From assembly GCA_013399305.1 (NCBI GenBank), contig VXAI01000384.1, positions 310,001 to 374,000 of the forward strand: a stretch of DNA of 64,000 bases, read 5' to 3'. Source of the DNA: Rostratula benghalensis. Lineage: Eukaryota; Chordata; Aves; Charadriiformes; Rostratulidae. Position 1 is the first letter of the stretch, and every line of letters starts with the position of its first letter. Below the pieces are notes generated by a model. It did not search any database. It saw only the letters and a program-made list of their open reading frames with translations, and was not told the origin of the DNA. A program made the translations under genes and the position numbers. Below, piece after piece: positions 41,146 through 50,600 of the stretch.

Positions 41146-44100
41146 CAATTAGTAGAATAACAAAGAAACGGTGCTTGAAGAAATAGGAATTCAGAAGCTA
41201 CCCGTGCTGTTACACAACCTCGCTACATCTTCCACGCCAGAAAGAACTGGTGCCCACATATGAGAGAAGGGAAGCACCTCAGGTTTCAAGAAAACCTTGT
41301 GACACGCTGACTTCCACAAGAGACAACAAAAAGACATTACATACCAAGTACAGACACAAACAGTTCAGAAATGCAAGTTACCAATTCCTGAGCTGTGAAT
41401 AGTCCCCATTCAGAACTTCTTTTGTACAGTCAGAACAGTTTGCAGGCAAGGAGTCGGTATATAAACACATTTACATCTAGAACAGCCTCAGACTTTGTCA
41501 AATTATATCCCTGGAATTAAAGCCAAACAAAAAAACAACACAAAACAAAAAACACCCACAAAACCTTTTCACTTACAAAAAGCAACAGCTAGGAAGAAAA
41601 CAGTGTTTATTTTATCAGACACCCTGACTAAGAAACACCTAGACGGTACTAGTTTCATACCAATCTGCAAGGGTACAGAGAAAGCTGAATGACTACAAGC
41701 ACAAGCAAGAACTAGAATGCAAAGGTATCCTCCTTTGTATTAACTGAACTTAGATTGAGAACAGTAGGTCACTGGAAACACTCGAATAAATCAACTGTCA
41801 TTTTAGACACAAATGGCAGAATATCAACACGTACCATTGCCTCCAACTTCCAGGTCAAAACAGTTCTCAACTTCGCTGTATCAAAGCTAGGTAATGGGGG
41901 GAGGGGAAGAATAATAAATCCATGAAACAAAACTGACCATCAATATTCATTTATTTCAACTTAAGACCATATACACAAGTAAAATACTCAGGAAATCTAA
42001 TTAGAAAATAGTTTTAGAATCGTACTGGCAACAGAAACAACAAAATTGTCTAAACGGATGACCAAAAGTCACAAGCCCTCATGAAATTTAACAAAGAACT
42101 TGTTAAAATCCCCCTAACATAACTTCCTAGTTAGGCCAGTAAATCACCTTCTCAAGTTATAATTAAAGTTGATGCACTTCAATAAAAGTGCAAAATAAAG
42201 TAACAATTTGTAAGATCATTGATTTCAATCTCAAAAGAAAAAAAGTATTTTTTCAGAAACATCTGCAGAAGTAATACCCTACAAGTTTCCCAGAGTCCAG
42301 AGCTGTAATAAATCACTGTTCCTTCTGCAAGCGAATCTTTATCTGCTACTACACACATTTAGAGCTATTTACACTGGCAACAGATACTGAACATCCAGAT
42401 TTGTAATCCTGAAGTAAGAGAAGAACACGAAAGAGAAGAAGCAATAAAGTGGCAAGATCTTTGAATATACTACATAATGCAGGCAAAACTGTTCAGTAAT
42501 ACAGACCTTTGACCCACTAATATTTATTGTACAACCCAAAGCCTTCATCCTGGGCAAGAACATTTACTGATGAGGGCCAGCTGTCTTACAAATACAGACC
42601 AGACTGTCACCATAGGCTGCAAGATGTTTAGCAACCATTTAGTGTCCAAACAAACATATGCTAAAGTGACATCTTTCCAGATTGCCCAGATATATTCAAA
42701 TCCACAGTATTCAGGAATACCCAAATCCACATTCAGCCCTAAACAGCCATCATGAACACACAAAAGATATACACTCCTGTTTCATTAAGGAAAGTAGAAG
42801 TTATTTTTACAAAAGATGTAACCAAGGTTTGGTTTAAAATTGTTAGCCGTGTCTTGACTATAAGGAGGAAGAACTTCAGAAGCCCAGAGATCAGCAGAAA
42901 TAAGTTGCAGAGAAACAAGTTACTAGAGAAAAACTAATGCAACTGCAGTTGTATGGGCAAAATGCATTGCTTCATGATATCCACACAGTGTCCCAAATAA
43001 TCTAACTATAAAACAGAAGCTAATCTTGTATGGACACTGTTTTAATTATGACTGTATGTTTGTTTTTTTTTCCTAAATAGTGCACTGCACATTAGCTAAC
43101 AAGTTCCTCTCATTACTGAGCAGACAGCAGGCTCTGCACGACACTTACAGGGCGGTACACGCTAATTCTGTATTCTCGGGCTGTGTGGCTGCCATCCTCA
43201 GGGTAGCACACAGCCTCTGGGGAACGCACAAACAATCCAAGGAAAAGACAGAAAAGCACGTTGTCTGATGCAAAACCAACATCCAAAATAAGTTGTATTT
43301 TAACCTAATAGGAGAAAAACAGTATATCCCCTCTAAGGCAATTTTCATGCTATCCGACATAGTTATTATTTCCACTATTTGGGAAAGTAAATTAAACAAT
43401 CCAGTCATCAAAACTGACCTTATTTATCTTATTGTAGAAGGCTTATTTATATTCTGTACTTCTACATAATGGAAAAGCTATATATAAAGATGTTTCTATT
43501 TCATTACTTAAAGATACCTTTCACTGTAGCTCATACAGTTTGAGGCAGTAAAATATATAGAACAACCTCATTAGACACAGTTAAGAAAACTTACATTGCT
43601 ATATTTCATCTTGAAGAATCACAAAGCATTTAGAATACTACACTGAACTTCATGTCAGCTGCTCTGCAGTGAAACACTTTTTGTACAGAAAGTTATTCTT
43701 TACCAACAGTCTTACAAATTGTGTATGCTGCAGTAATGATAAGGAAAAATAAGAGCTGAAGTGGAAAAGAAAAAAAAGAAATTTACAGGTTTGCAAAATG
43801 AATAGAAAGAGGCAGAACAACAGAATGTCAAATTAGAAATTTAGTAAAAGAAAGACATCAACACTTCTGTCCTTCTAAGAGGGTACAACATCTCTTGGTG
43901 AAGAGATATGAACTATAATATATCTACCATGCTGAACATGAATCTTATTCAGCCCACATCAGTGGACTGTTCCAATGCCTAGAAGATACAAAGACCATAT
44001 CCAATGGAAGTAAAACAGCAGACAAATATTTGAAAATGCTAACCAGGAAACTTGTTACACTTCCATGGGGCCTTGGAGACATGCGCTATTTTGCATTGCT

Positions 44101-46208
44101 TCAGGAGGCAGTGACTGTACCAACAGTAAGGTGAAGGCGAAAGGGGGGTATCTTCATAATCAGGATAAGAACGTATGTTTTTATGTCCTATGCTGAAGTC
44201 TAACTGTTTGTTAGCCCAAGATCCTACCATACCACTGGTAAGAGCTCCCAGCTACCTTATCAACATCTCCAGCCTGCATCAGCTAGGGTTCTCAGAATAA
44301 TCCAAGACTAGCCTGCTCTGGGTAGGACCTGTAGCTGAACAAGTCCATGACAGAACTTGCAGAACAAAAATTCATAGTTCTAGGACTTCAATCATTGAAT
44401 AGTTTCAGTATAGATTTTCACTAAACCCAAGCTTGAGCTTACTTTGTTAGAAGATATATCTATCTTCTCTGACTCTCCTGCAGAAGCATCACCACCTCGC
44501 CCTCCTTATTAAAAAGCAGCTTGGGAAGAGAAGAACATCTCCAACTTGGGAGGCATAGCTGGTGTGTGAACAACTGTGGAGCAATACTGCTGATGAGTAT
44601 GTTCTACTCATACACAGCAGTCAGTTTCAGGCCCAGTATTCAAACTATTTTCATTTTCACTGCTGTAGCCATACAAACATAGCCAAACCATGGAGATAAA
44701 AGAAACTAAAAGTAAACACACACAGGCATCAGATCTTAATGGCCTTGCTGAAATGAGCACAAGTTTATTTAGAGCAGCTTTTTTTCAAAATGACCTTTCC
44801 TTGGCAGAAAGATCAAAATTAAGAAACTGAAGAAAGGCAAAAGAACAAGAAGCAACAGGTGAAAATACACAAGGCAGCCTGGAACAGCTAAGCAATTATC
44901 CAGACGGAGCCTATCGGCATCCATACAATACAGAAAGTAGCATGATCTAGGAAGGAGGAGCACTTCCTGACATGGGATATAGCAATATCTCCATTTAGCT
45001 ATTAGACTGTCCGATTGCTCTCATCAACAGTGCGGGAGGGCGACGACAGTCCACAACTTAAAAGCTCAAGTGCCTTATTTTCTGCATGCTGTCTTCTCAC
45101 ATGCGTTGTCATCCCTGTAGAATGACTGTCGTAGTTACTTTCTTATTTGATGCTTAAGCCTGCTTTGAAAGAGGTTGGCAACAATGTTATGCAGGGGATA
45201 TTTGGAGTCCACAGCATGCTCAGCACACAATAAATGTTTGTTCTATTTCATACAAATTCCAGATGTGAGCATACACACACAAACAACATATCTCAAACTG
45301 AATCCAACAGTTAGATCAGCACTGACTGATCACTACACACGAACTGATCCTGCCTGCTTCCAAACAGAGCTCAGCACAGTCCATGTGAGCTTTGCACATC
45401 CACAGTCTTCTGCTTCTCTTATATACCTCATTACATCTGGAGCATTCTCCTCCTTCCCTCTGGGCCACTTTCTAAGGATCCATATACACACAGCCACTTT
45501 CAGTACCCACAACCTCTCTAGTCTCTCCTCAACCCACAGAATACTCTAATGTGAACAAAAAAATTCAGTCCTTTTTTTTTACCTCTGCCATTTTTCTTTG
45601 CCCATACATAAAGAAGAAAGTTCAGCCCATATTATGTGGAGATGGCTCTTGACATGCACAAAACTATGCATATTTACTTTTGCTTGGTCAGGGCACAACT
45701 TTCCTCACTTACATACAGCTTTTCCTCCTGTGCAGGAAATCCTGTATTTCAAAATTCCAATTACCTCTCTCCATCTTTTAAAAATTTCTTCTACACCCAA
45801 AAGCAGAAATTTGTAGCTTCCTAATACTGGTGGTCCACAAGTGTTATATTGTACAACCTCATACTTACTGGCATTCCACCAATTTGTTAAAACCATTATC
45901 CAGAACACTTGTTAGGAGTTCCACGAAACCAGATTTGCATCCACTGACACACCTCAACCTATGCTTGATTCCACTCTAATGCACTCCTGATTTGCTCTTT
46001 CAGATGGTACGGCTGGGGGGAAACATGCTGACCAACAGGCCGGATCAACTCTTTTGTCCCCACAGTACACCCAGTTTAGTGTAATGTGTTTGACTTAACC
46101 TGCAAAAACTTGGACTCCTCCCAACCATTCATCACTTTCTTTACACCGGACGATTCCACGAAGCACAGCTTGACTAGCACAATATACTTAACATGGAGAA
46201 AGAAAACT

Positions 46209-46225
46209 AAAAAAAAAAAAAAAAA
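46209..46225. repeat. Poly-A tract, 17 bases
   Basis: Seventeen A on the plus strand just inside intron 1, about 100 bases from the CpG island edge. Confidence 0.9.
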
Positions 46226-46680
46226 GAAAACACACCACCCAACCAACACTAGAGGCCTTATCAACCCTGATAACTACATATCTTAGGACACTATAAATTA
46301 CAGCGTTCTGAACTTAGGTCAACCCGTTCTGGTACCGCGAAGGACAGCCCCGCGGCCGGCTAACCGGGGAGAGGGCTGCCGGGCACCCATTAGCAACGGC
46401 TGCACTCGCCCTTTACACGGAAAAAATCACAAGCCCCCAAGGCTCCCCCGTGGGCCGCCGTCCCAATCACGGGACCGCCAAACTCCTGACCCAGCCTTTC
46501 CTGCAAGCCCAGGAGCCACAGCGCGGTGCATATCGCCCGCAAGAGGCTCGCACCGCTCCCCTCCCCGGCCTCCCCTCCACCTCACCGGGCGGCGGGGGCT
46601 CTCCCATCCGCCTGGGAAGGAGTTGCACTTCGAGGGGGTAACCCCGAAGGGGCACTTTTGGGGCCCCGCCGGGACGGCAA

Positions 46681-46687
46681 TACTCAC
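46681..46687 (-). promoter_or_regulatory. ATP11A: 5' splice site of ATP11A exon 1
   Basis: The minus strand reads TAC then GTGAGTA, close to the vertebrate donor consensus. A second in-frame GTGAGC lies 12 bases earlier inside the exon (46,699-46,694). The downstream site is preferred because it retains the conserved RY residues that end this exon in the human protein as recalled. Confidence 0.75.
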
Positions 46688-46726
46688 GTATCGGCTCACG
46701 AGGGTCCGGAGGAGGCTGCAATCCAT
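46688..46726 (-). CDS. ATP11A: First coding exon of ATP11A, class-6 P4-ATPase phospholipid flippase (partial, 13 codons)
   Basis: Seen: on the minus strand an ATG at 46,726-46,724 lies in a strong Kozak context (GCCCGCC before ATG, G at +4). It opens 13 codons reading MDCSLLRTLVSRY, followed at once by a consensus splice donor GTGAGTA at 46,687-46,681, so the exon ends in phase 0. Known: human ATP11A, as I remember it, starts MDCSLVRTLVHRY and then continues in the next exon with CAGEE; 11 of 13 residues agree. The paralogues ATP11B and ATP11C start quite differently. ATP11A with its CDC50A/TMEM30A subunit moves phosphatidylserine and phosphatidylethanolamine from the outer to the inner leaflet of the plasma membrane. 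The transmembrane and catalytic P-type ATPase domains lie in later exons, outside the window to the left. The exon lies inside a CpG island, as expected for a broadly expressed gene. The short length is the main uncertainty; frame, Kozak context, donor and CpG context agree. Confidence 0.82.
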
Positions 46727-47135
46727 GGCGGGCGAGCGGCCGCCGCTGCACGGGTCCTCAGTACCGCGCCGCCGGGTGCTCGCCGGGCTCCCAGGCTCGC
46801 CTCACTTTCCACATGCAGGGAGCCGCACTCGCCCCGCCGGACGGCTGTCACCCCGCCCCGGCGCTCGCCGCCGTCCCCCCGGGGCTATGCCATGTGCTCG
46901 CCACCGCCGGTGCGGCGCGGCGCCCCGCGGCCCCTCATGCCCCACACCGGCGGCGTCGCCGCCGCTGCCGCCGAGAACACTTTCGCGGAGGGGAAGCCGG
47001 AGAGGGAAGCCCGCCGGCTGCGTGGAAGACTCGCCGGGCTCGGGCACCGACTCCCGCCCTTCGCGCGGGGCCGCTCAGGGATTTATCCGTGGGGCGGGAA
47101 GGAGGTGGAGGGGAGGGTTAGCCCTCGTGCCGCTT

Positions 47136-47152
47136 CCCCCCCCCCCCCCCCC
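47136..47152. repeat. Poly-C tract, 17 bases
   Basis: Seventeen consecutive C on the plus strand, inside the promoter island about 410 bases upstream of the ATP11A start codon. Such tracts vary in length and are prone to sequencing error. Confidence 0.9.
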
Positions 47153-47356
47153 GCCTTCCCCCGCGCGCGGACCCGCCCGGTATCGGCCCGGCTCACGCCG
47201 CTCCCGCTTTGATCTCGCCGGGCGGCCCGGGCGGCTCACGTCACGCGCGGGGCGGGCGGGCATGCGCGCGGCGATACACACACAGAGCCACAGGCACCCC
47301 CGCCTTTCCCCTCTCCGCGCGCGGGGGCAGGAGCGGTGTGCTCTGGGTGCCTGTCT

Positions 47357-47403
47357 GCCGTTAACGGCTTCCTAGTTTAGGGGTCGCCGTTAACGGCTTC
47401 CTA
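47357..47403. repeat. Duplicated 18-bp element, each copy with a perfect 12-bp palindrome (MYB-type sites)
   Basis: The 18-mer GCCGTTAACGGCTTCCTA occurs at 47,357-47,374 and again at 47,386-47,403, 29 bases apart start to start. The first 12 bases, GCCGTTAACGGC, equal their own reverse complement. Each palindrome holds two opposed YAACGG half sites, the recognition type of MYB-family factors, and a central GTTAAC. It lies in the CpG island about 630-680 bases upstream of the ATP11A start codon. Sequence identity and palindromy are direct observations; protein binding is inferred. Confidence 0.8.
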
Positions 47404-47437
47404 CTTGGCCCTCCCACCCCCAAAGTGGCTGTCTGGA

Positions 47438-47468
47438 GGGCGAGCCGGGGCTGGGGAGCGGGAAGGGG
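47438..47468 (+). promoter_or_regulatory. Canonical G-quadruplex motif in the promoter island
   Basis: Five runs of three or four G on the plus strand (47,438-440, 447-450, 453-456, 460-462, 465-468) are separated by loops of 6, 2, 3 and 2 bases. This fits the G3+N1-7 pattern. The motif is common in CpG promoters and may influence transcription; no function can be proved from sequence. Confidence 0.6.
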
Positions 47469-47641
47469 AGGCGAATAAAACCTGCTGAGGGGAGAAAAGC
47501 GTTTAAAAAAAACTTCCTTCTCCGCCTCCCCCGCTCCTCCCCGTCGCCACCTGTCCCCGCTGTCACCCTTCCCGGTCCCGCTGCCGGCCGCGGGGTGGGA
47601 GAAGTGAGGCGGGCGCCCTACGGGAGAGCCAGAGGGGGAAG

Positions 47642-47647
47642 GTGAGC
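47642..47647 (+). promoter_or_regulatory. Candidate splice donor of a divergent transcript
   Basis: The plus strand reads GGAAG followed by GTGAGC, a strong 5' splice-site match, in the outer half of the island. A TATA-like AATAAAA lies near 47,474, and a further donor GTGAGG begins at 47,787. Together these could form the first exon of a rightward, ATP11A-divergent transcript, probably noncoding. No coding exon is seen with it. RNA data would decide. Confidence 0.3.
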
Positions 47648-50600
47648 AGGCTGAGAGCAACAAGGAGCGGCCTTCCTCCTTCCGGGGAGTTCCGGGGAAT
47701 AAGTTTTGGCGGCCCGCCGGGACCCTACCCGGCCGTCGACCGGGAGCGCCGCCGGGGCGGGAGGCGGGATCCCGTCGGTGACCCGGGTGAGGGGGCGCTC
47801 GGTCTGCTTTGACTGCCCGGCGTGCGGGGTTCCGCTTGTTAGACCGCAAATGCGTTTAAATAAACTGGTACGGGTCAAAATTGTGTTAAAGGCAAGATCT
47901 CCCTGGCACAGGCCTTCCCGTGTTGCTTTTTAAGAGACCTGGAAGAACACCTTTAAGGGCCTTTGTTTTCTTCAGCTGCTGTGTTTTCCTGCTATTCATA
48001 CCAAAAGACTTGCTCAAGTTTGCAAGAACCGTGTAGGTACTCTCAGATAATTTCTGTGTGACTCTGTGCCACTTAATATAAAACTAAGACTTTAAGCTAA
48101 ATACTTTCTCTGCGGTTAATGGAACTTAGTCATTTCAAAAAATCAAATATTTTGCTAAAAAAGTTAACCTGAAAAAAATAAACAAAATCTAAAACATTTG
48201 ATACTTAGAAAAATCCATTCCCTCATTTAGCAGCAGTCACATAAGCTGTCCTCTGTCACCTAGTTCATGGCCAAATGATGTATGTAATGTAATTTTTGCT
48301 CCTTTGTTTTTTGTTGACGCAACTTAGTTGTTCTCTGGACAACATAATATCTTCTAACTTCATGAGTACCTGAATTTCCAGTACAACTAACATACACGGG
48401 AAAAAGAGATTACACTGCTTGAGATCACCACATAAATGCTAGAGGAAGAACATGTGACTGATTCTTTACAGGTCACCTCTAATATAGATGCATTATATAT
48501 GTTCAGCAGTTTTTATTACTGGTTAGATTGCAAAATGTATAATTTAATGCACAGTAAGTGCAGTGTGGTCAAGCTAATGTTGCTGTTCAAGGTTTAAAGT
48601 GATGTTGGTCTAAACCCCAATTTTCTTCATTTCAGTTACTACTAATAATTCATGTTCATTTTGCAGCACCTTCTGTTTTCATGCTCCTGTTTACAGAGGT
48701 AAAACTTCTGTAACACAGGGTTGGTAGTTACCTTTCACTTTCAAGAAATTGTCACTGAAACTGAAAGGGAAAAAAAGAATTAAAAGAGCTATGAAACAAC
48801 AGGATTTTTTTCTCAAAATTAGCCATTCTGCATGAGTTAACACAGAACTACTCTGTTACCTGTTCATTTGCATGAACAATTAAATATTAAAATAATATTC
48901 TGTGTGCATATCATCACTCTTTAGGGAACTAGTATTCCAAAAAGCCTGAAGGAGCTTCATTCATGAACATAAAGTGATAATGTCAAAATACACAGTGAAA
49001 GCTGAAACGGGAAATTGTTTTAGTTGATTTTTAGAATAATTCCCTGTTTAGCTATTCTATTTGCAGACAATCTATGGAATATTAATACATTGTAATATTT
49101 TTATGATTTATTCCACTTTTGGCTAGGCCTTGCCATTTAATCAATCCAATGTCTTCAACGGCAATGCTTCTTACCCAGATTTTGAATGAAAGCAAATTTT
49201 AAAATTACACCAGAAATTGCTTTTAAAAGTGTTCTTTCTTTGTGTTCCCCTAAAGGGAAGGACGTCCGTTTGATGAGCCAGTGACAATTAACAGCAGCTC
49301 AGTGCTGAGCAACATCATCATGGGGATATTTTGGAGCTCCTTGCACCTTGGGTAACCAAGACAGGGCTGCAAGAACTGTTTTCCTCAGGTCCAGAGGCTG
49401 GACCCCACTGGTGGGTGTAAGTCCCACCTGGATACAAAAGTTGGCTGTATTCCCTGAGGTGAAAACGGGCAATGGCTTCTGCTGTCACCAATTCTTTCAG
49501 TGAAGGACAGGGGGAAGGGACACGCAGGCTCAGCTTTGCGTTTGCCATTTCCAAGCTGCTGCTCTGGCTAAGCTAAGCAGCATCTTTCTGCCCTTCCCTT
49601 TCAGCCTATGGCACTGTGCTGCCAAGAAAAAGAGAGAAGAGGAGCACAGCTGGGTCCTGGGCACATGTTGAGGTGAAGTCCCAGTTGTCCTTTATGCCTC
49701 TATTTTCACAAAAAGGGAGCCTAAGTGTGCAGCCCAGCAAAGAGCACTGGTAGGCCCCTGAAAGTTAGCATAGCACACCCTTGCTGACAGAGCAGTGTTT
49801 GTGCAGAAAGAACTGAACAGCAGATACATACGGCTTTTTGGAGTGGCAGGTTCCTCTGGGGTTAGTACACAACTGAGCAGGGTGTTTCGGTCACACGTTT
49901 AGTCTTAGGTACCTCAAATCTGCCTAAGTTTGGCTTAAGGTGCCTGAGTCCTTTATTGGATCTAGCCTGAAGTGACTTGCTAAAGGTCACATTGTGACTT
50001 AAGAATCGAGCCAAAAGAGGAGCCTTGATCATATCGGTCATGGATCTGTTCTGCCTATTATGCAATGTTTCACTTTTAAGCAATTTATTAAACTCATCGT
50101 CTTTGTCTTTGAATATGCCATTACATTTATTTTGCTCCCCATTTATCGTTTTAAAAATAAGTTCCTAAAATTACCTGTATGCTGTCCCTACCTTGCGTGA
50201 CCTAGCTGTCTTTTCTAAATTTCTTGCTTCTTTTCTGGCTGCAGATTAGATCCCCTGTTCCCTTGTTCTCCATCTTTCCTTCCTTTTCTTACTGCATGAT
50301 TCCTTCTGGTCCATTACTTGCCTCTCAGCCTACTCCTGCCTGCCCAGCTGAATTACCAAATGCTCTAAATCTTACTGCTTACCACAGAATCTCACATCCA
50401 TTCTGATTTACTTACCATACCAGTGCAGCTCTGCTTGAAACATCCAGCTCATTGTTTAAAATAGCATTAGACATCATGGTAAATATGTTAGTGTGGAAAA
50501 GATCTGTCCTTCGTATCTACAGCTGTATTTTCTGGTACTTTGCACTCCTTATTGAGTTACCTTGTTTCATAATTGCAGTGAAAATGTTGAGAGAGTGGTC

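Larger units (their letters stand above)
34051..46324. other. Intronic sequence without recognised genes
   Basis: AT-rich sequence holding the G4 motif near 36.2 kb, the 190-N gap and the C10-A14-G10 tract. A 124-codon plus ORF at 45,175-45,549 shows no conserved motif and low-complexity S/T/H content; it is not called. Confidence 0.6.
1..46687 (-). other. ATP11A: Intron 1 of ATP11A (incomplete, runs past the left edge)
   Basis: This is inferred from the donor at 46,687 and from the absence of any recognisable second exon. The expected exon 2 peptide, which starts CAGEE and contains NRIVSSK in the family, was looked for by eye on the minus strand and not seen. The DNA is AT-rich with frequent stops in all frames. 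Its contents are CR1 LINE remnants, homopolymer and GT-rich tracts, and two assembly gaps. A first intron of tens of kilobases is usual for this gene in vertebrates. Alternative first exons or enhancers may be hidden here, but the sequence alone does not reveal them. Confidence 0.7.
46325..47860. promoter_or_regulatory. CpG island promoter of ATP11A, probably bidirectional
   Basis: GC content and CpG density rise sharply near 46,325 and fall back near 47,860, in contrast with AT-rich flanks. Visible elements include a GC box GGGGCGGG at 47,091-47,098, a CRE-like TCACGTCA at 47,236-47,243, GC boxes around 47,248-47,260, and an NRF-1-like GCATGCGC at 47,260-47,267. On the minus strand a weak TATA-like GATAAAT at 47,087-47,081 lies just downstream of a GC box. 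If used, it would place a start site near 47,050 and give a 5' UTR of roughly 320 bases; this is inference. Long ORFs in this block are expected from stop-poor GC-rich DNA and are not called as genes. Confidence 0.85.

Noticed and set aside
45175..45549. 124-codon plus-strand ORF just inside intron 1
   Set aside because: No recognised motif, S/T/H-rich low-complexity content, opposite strand to the gene; length possible by chance.
45830..46090. Possible further ancient CR1 fragment
   Set aside because: A short DNA resemblance (CTCATACTTACTGGCATT) was noticed, but neither strand gives an RT motif.
46427..46687. Reading ATP11A as an unspliced 99-codon protein
   Set aside because: The frame continues to 46,427, but similarity to the flippase stops exactly at a consensus donor, so the rest is intron.
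46688..46726. Assignment to ATP11B or ATP11C
   Set aside because: As recalled, those proteins start with different residues (MWRW... and MFRR...), whereas MDCSL.RTLV.RY is the ATP11A start.
46526..47375. Plus-strand ORFs of 228 and 250 codons in the CpG island
   Set aside because: Overlapping open frames on both strands, rich in R, P, A and G, are what stop-poor GC-rich DNA gives. No domain is present and they overlap the promoter and the ATP11A exon.
47361..47849. Minus-strand ORF of 162 codons at the outer edge of the island
   Set aside because: Same GC-composition artefact; proline/arginine-rich with no recognisable motif, no supported start or splice context.
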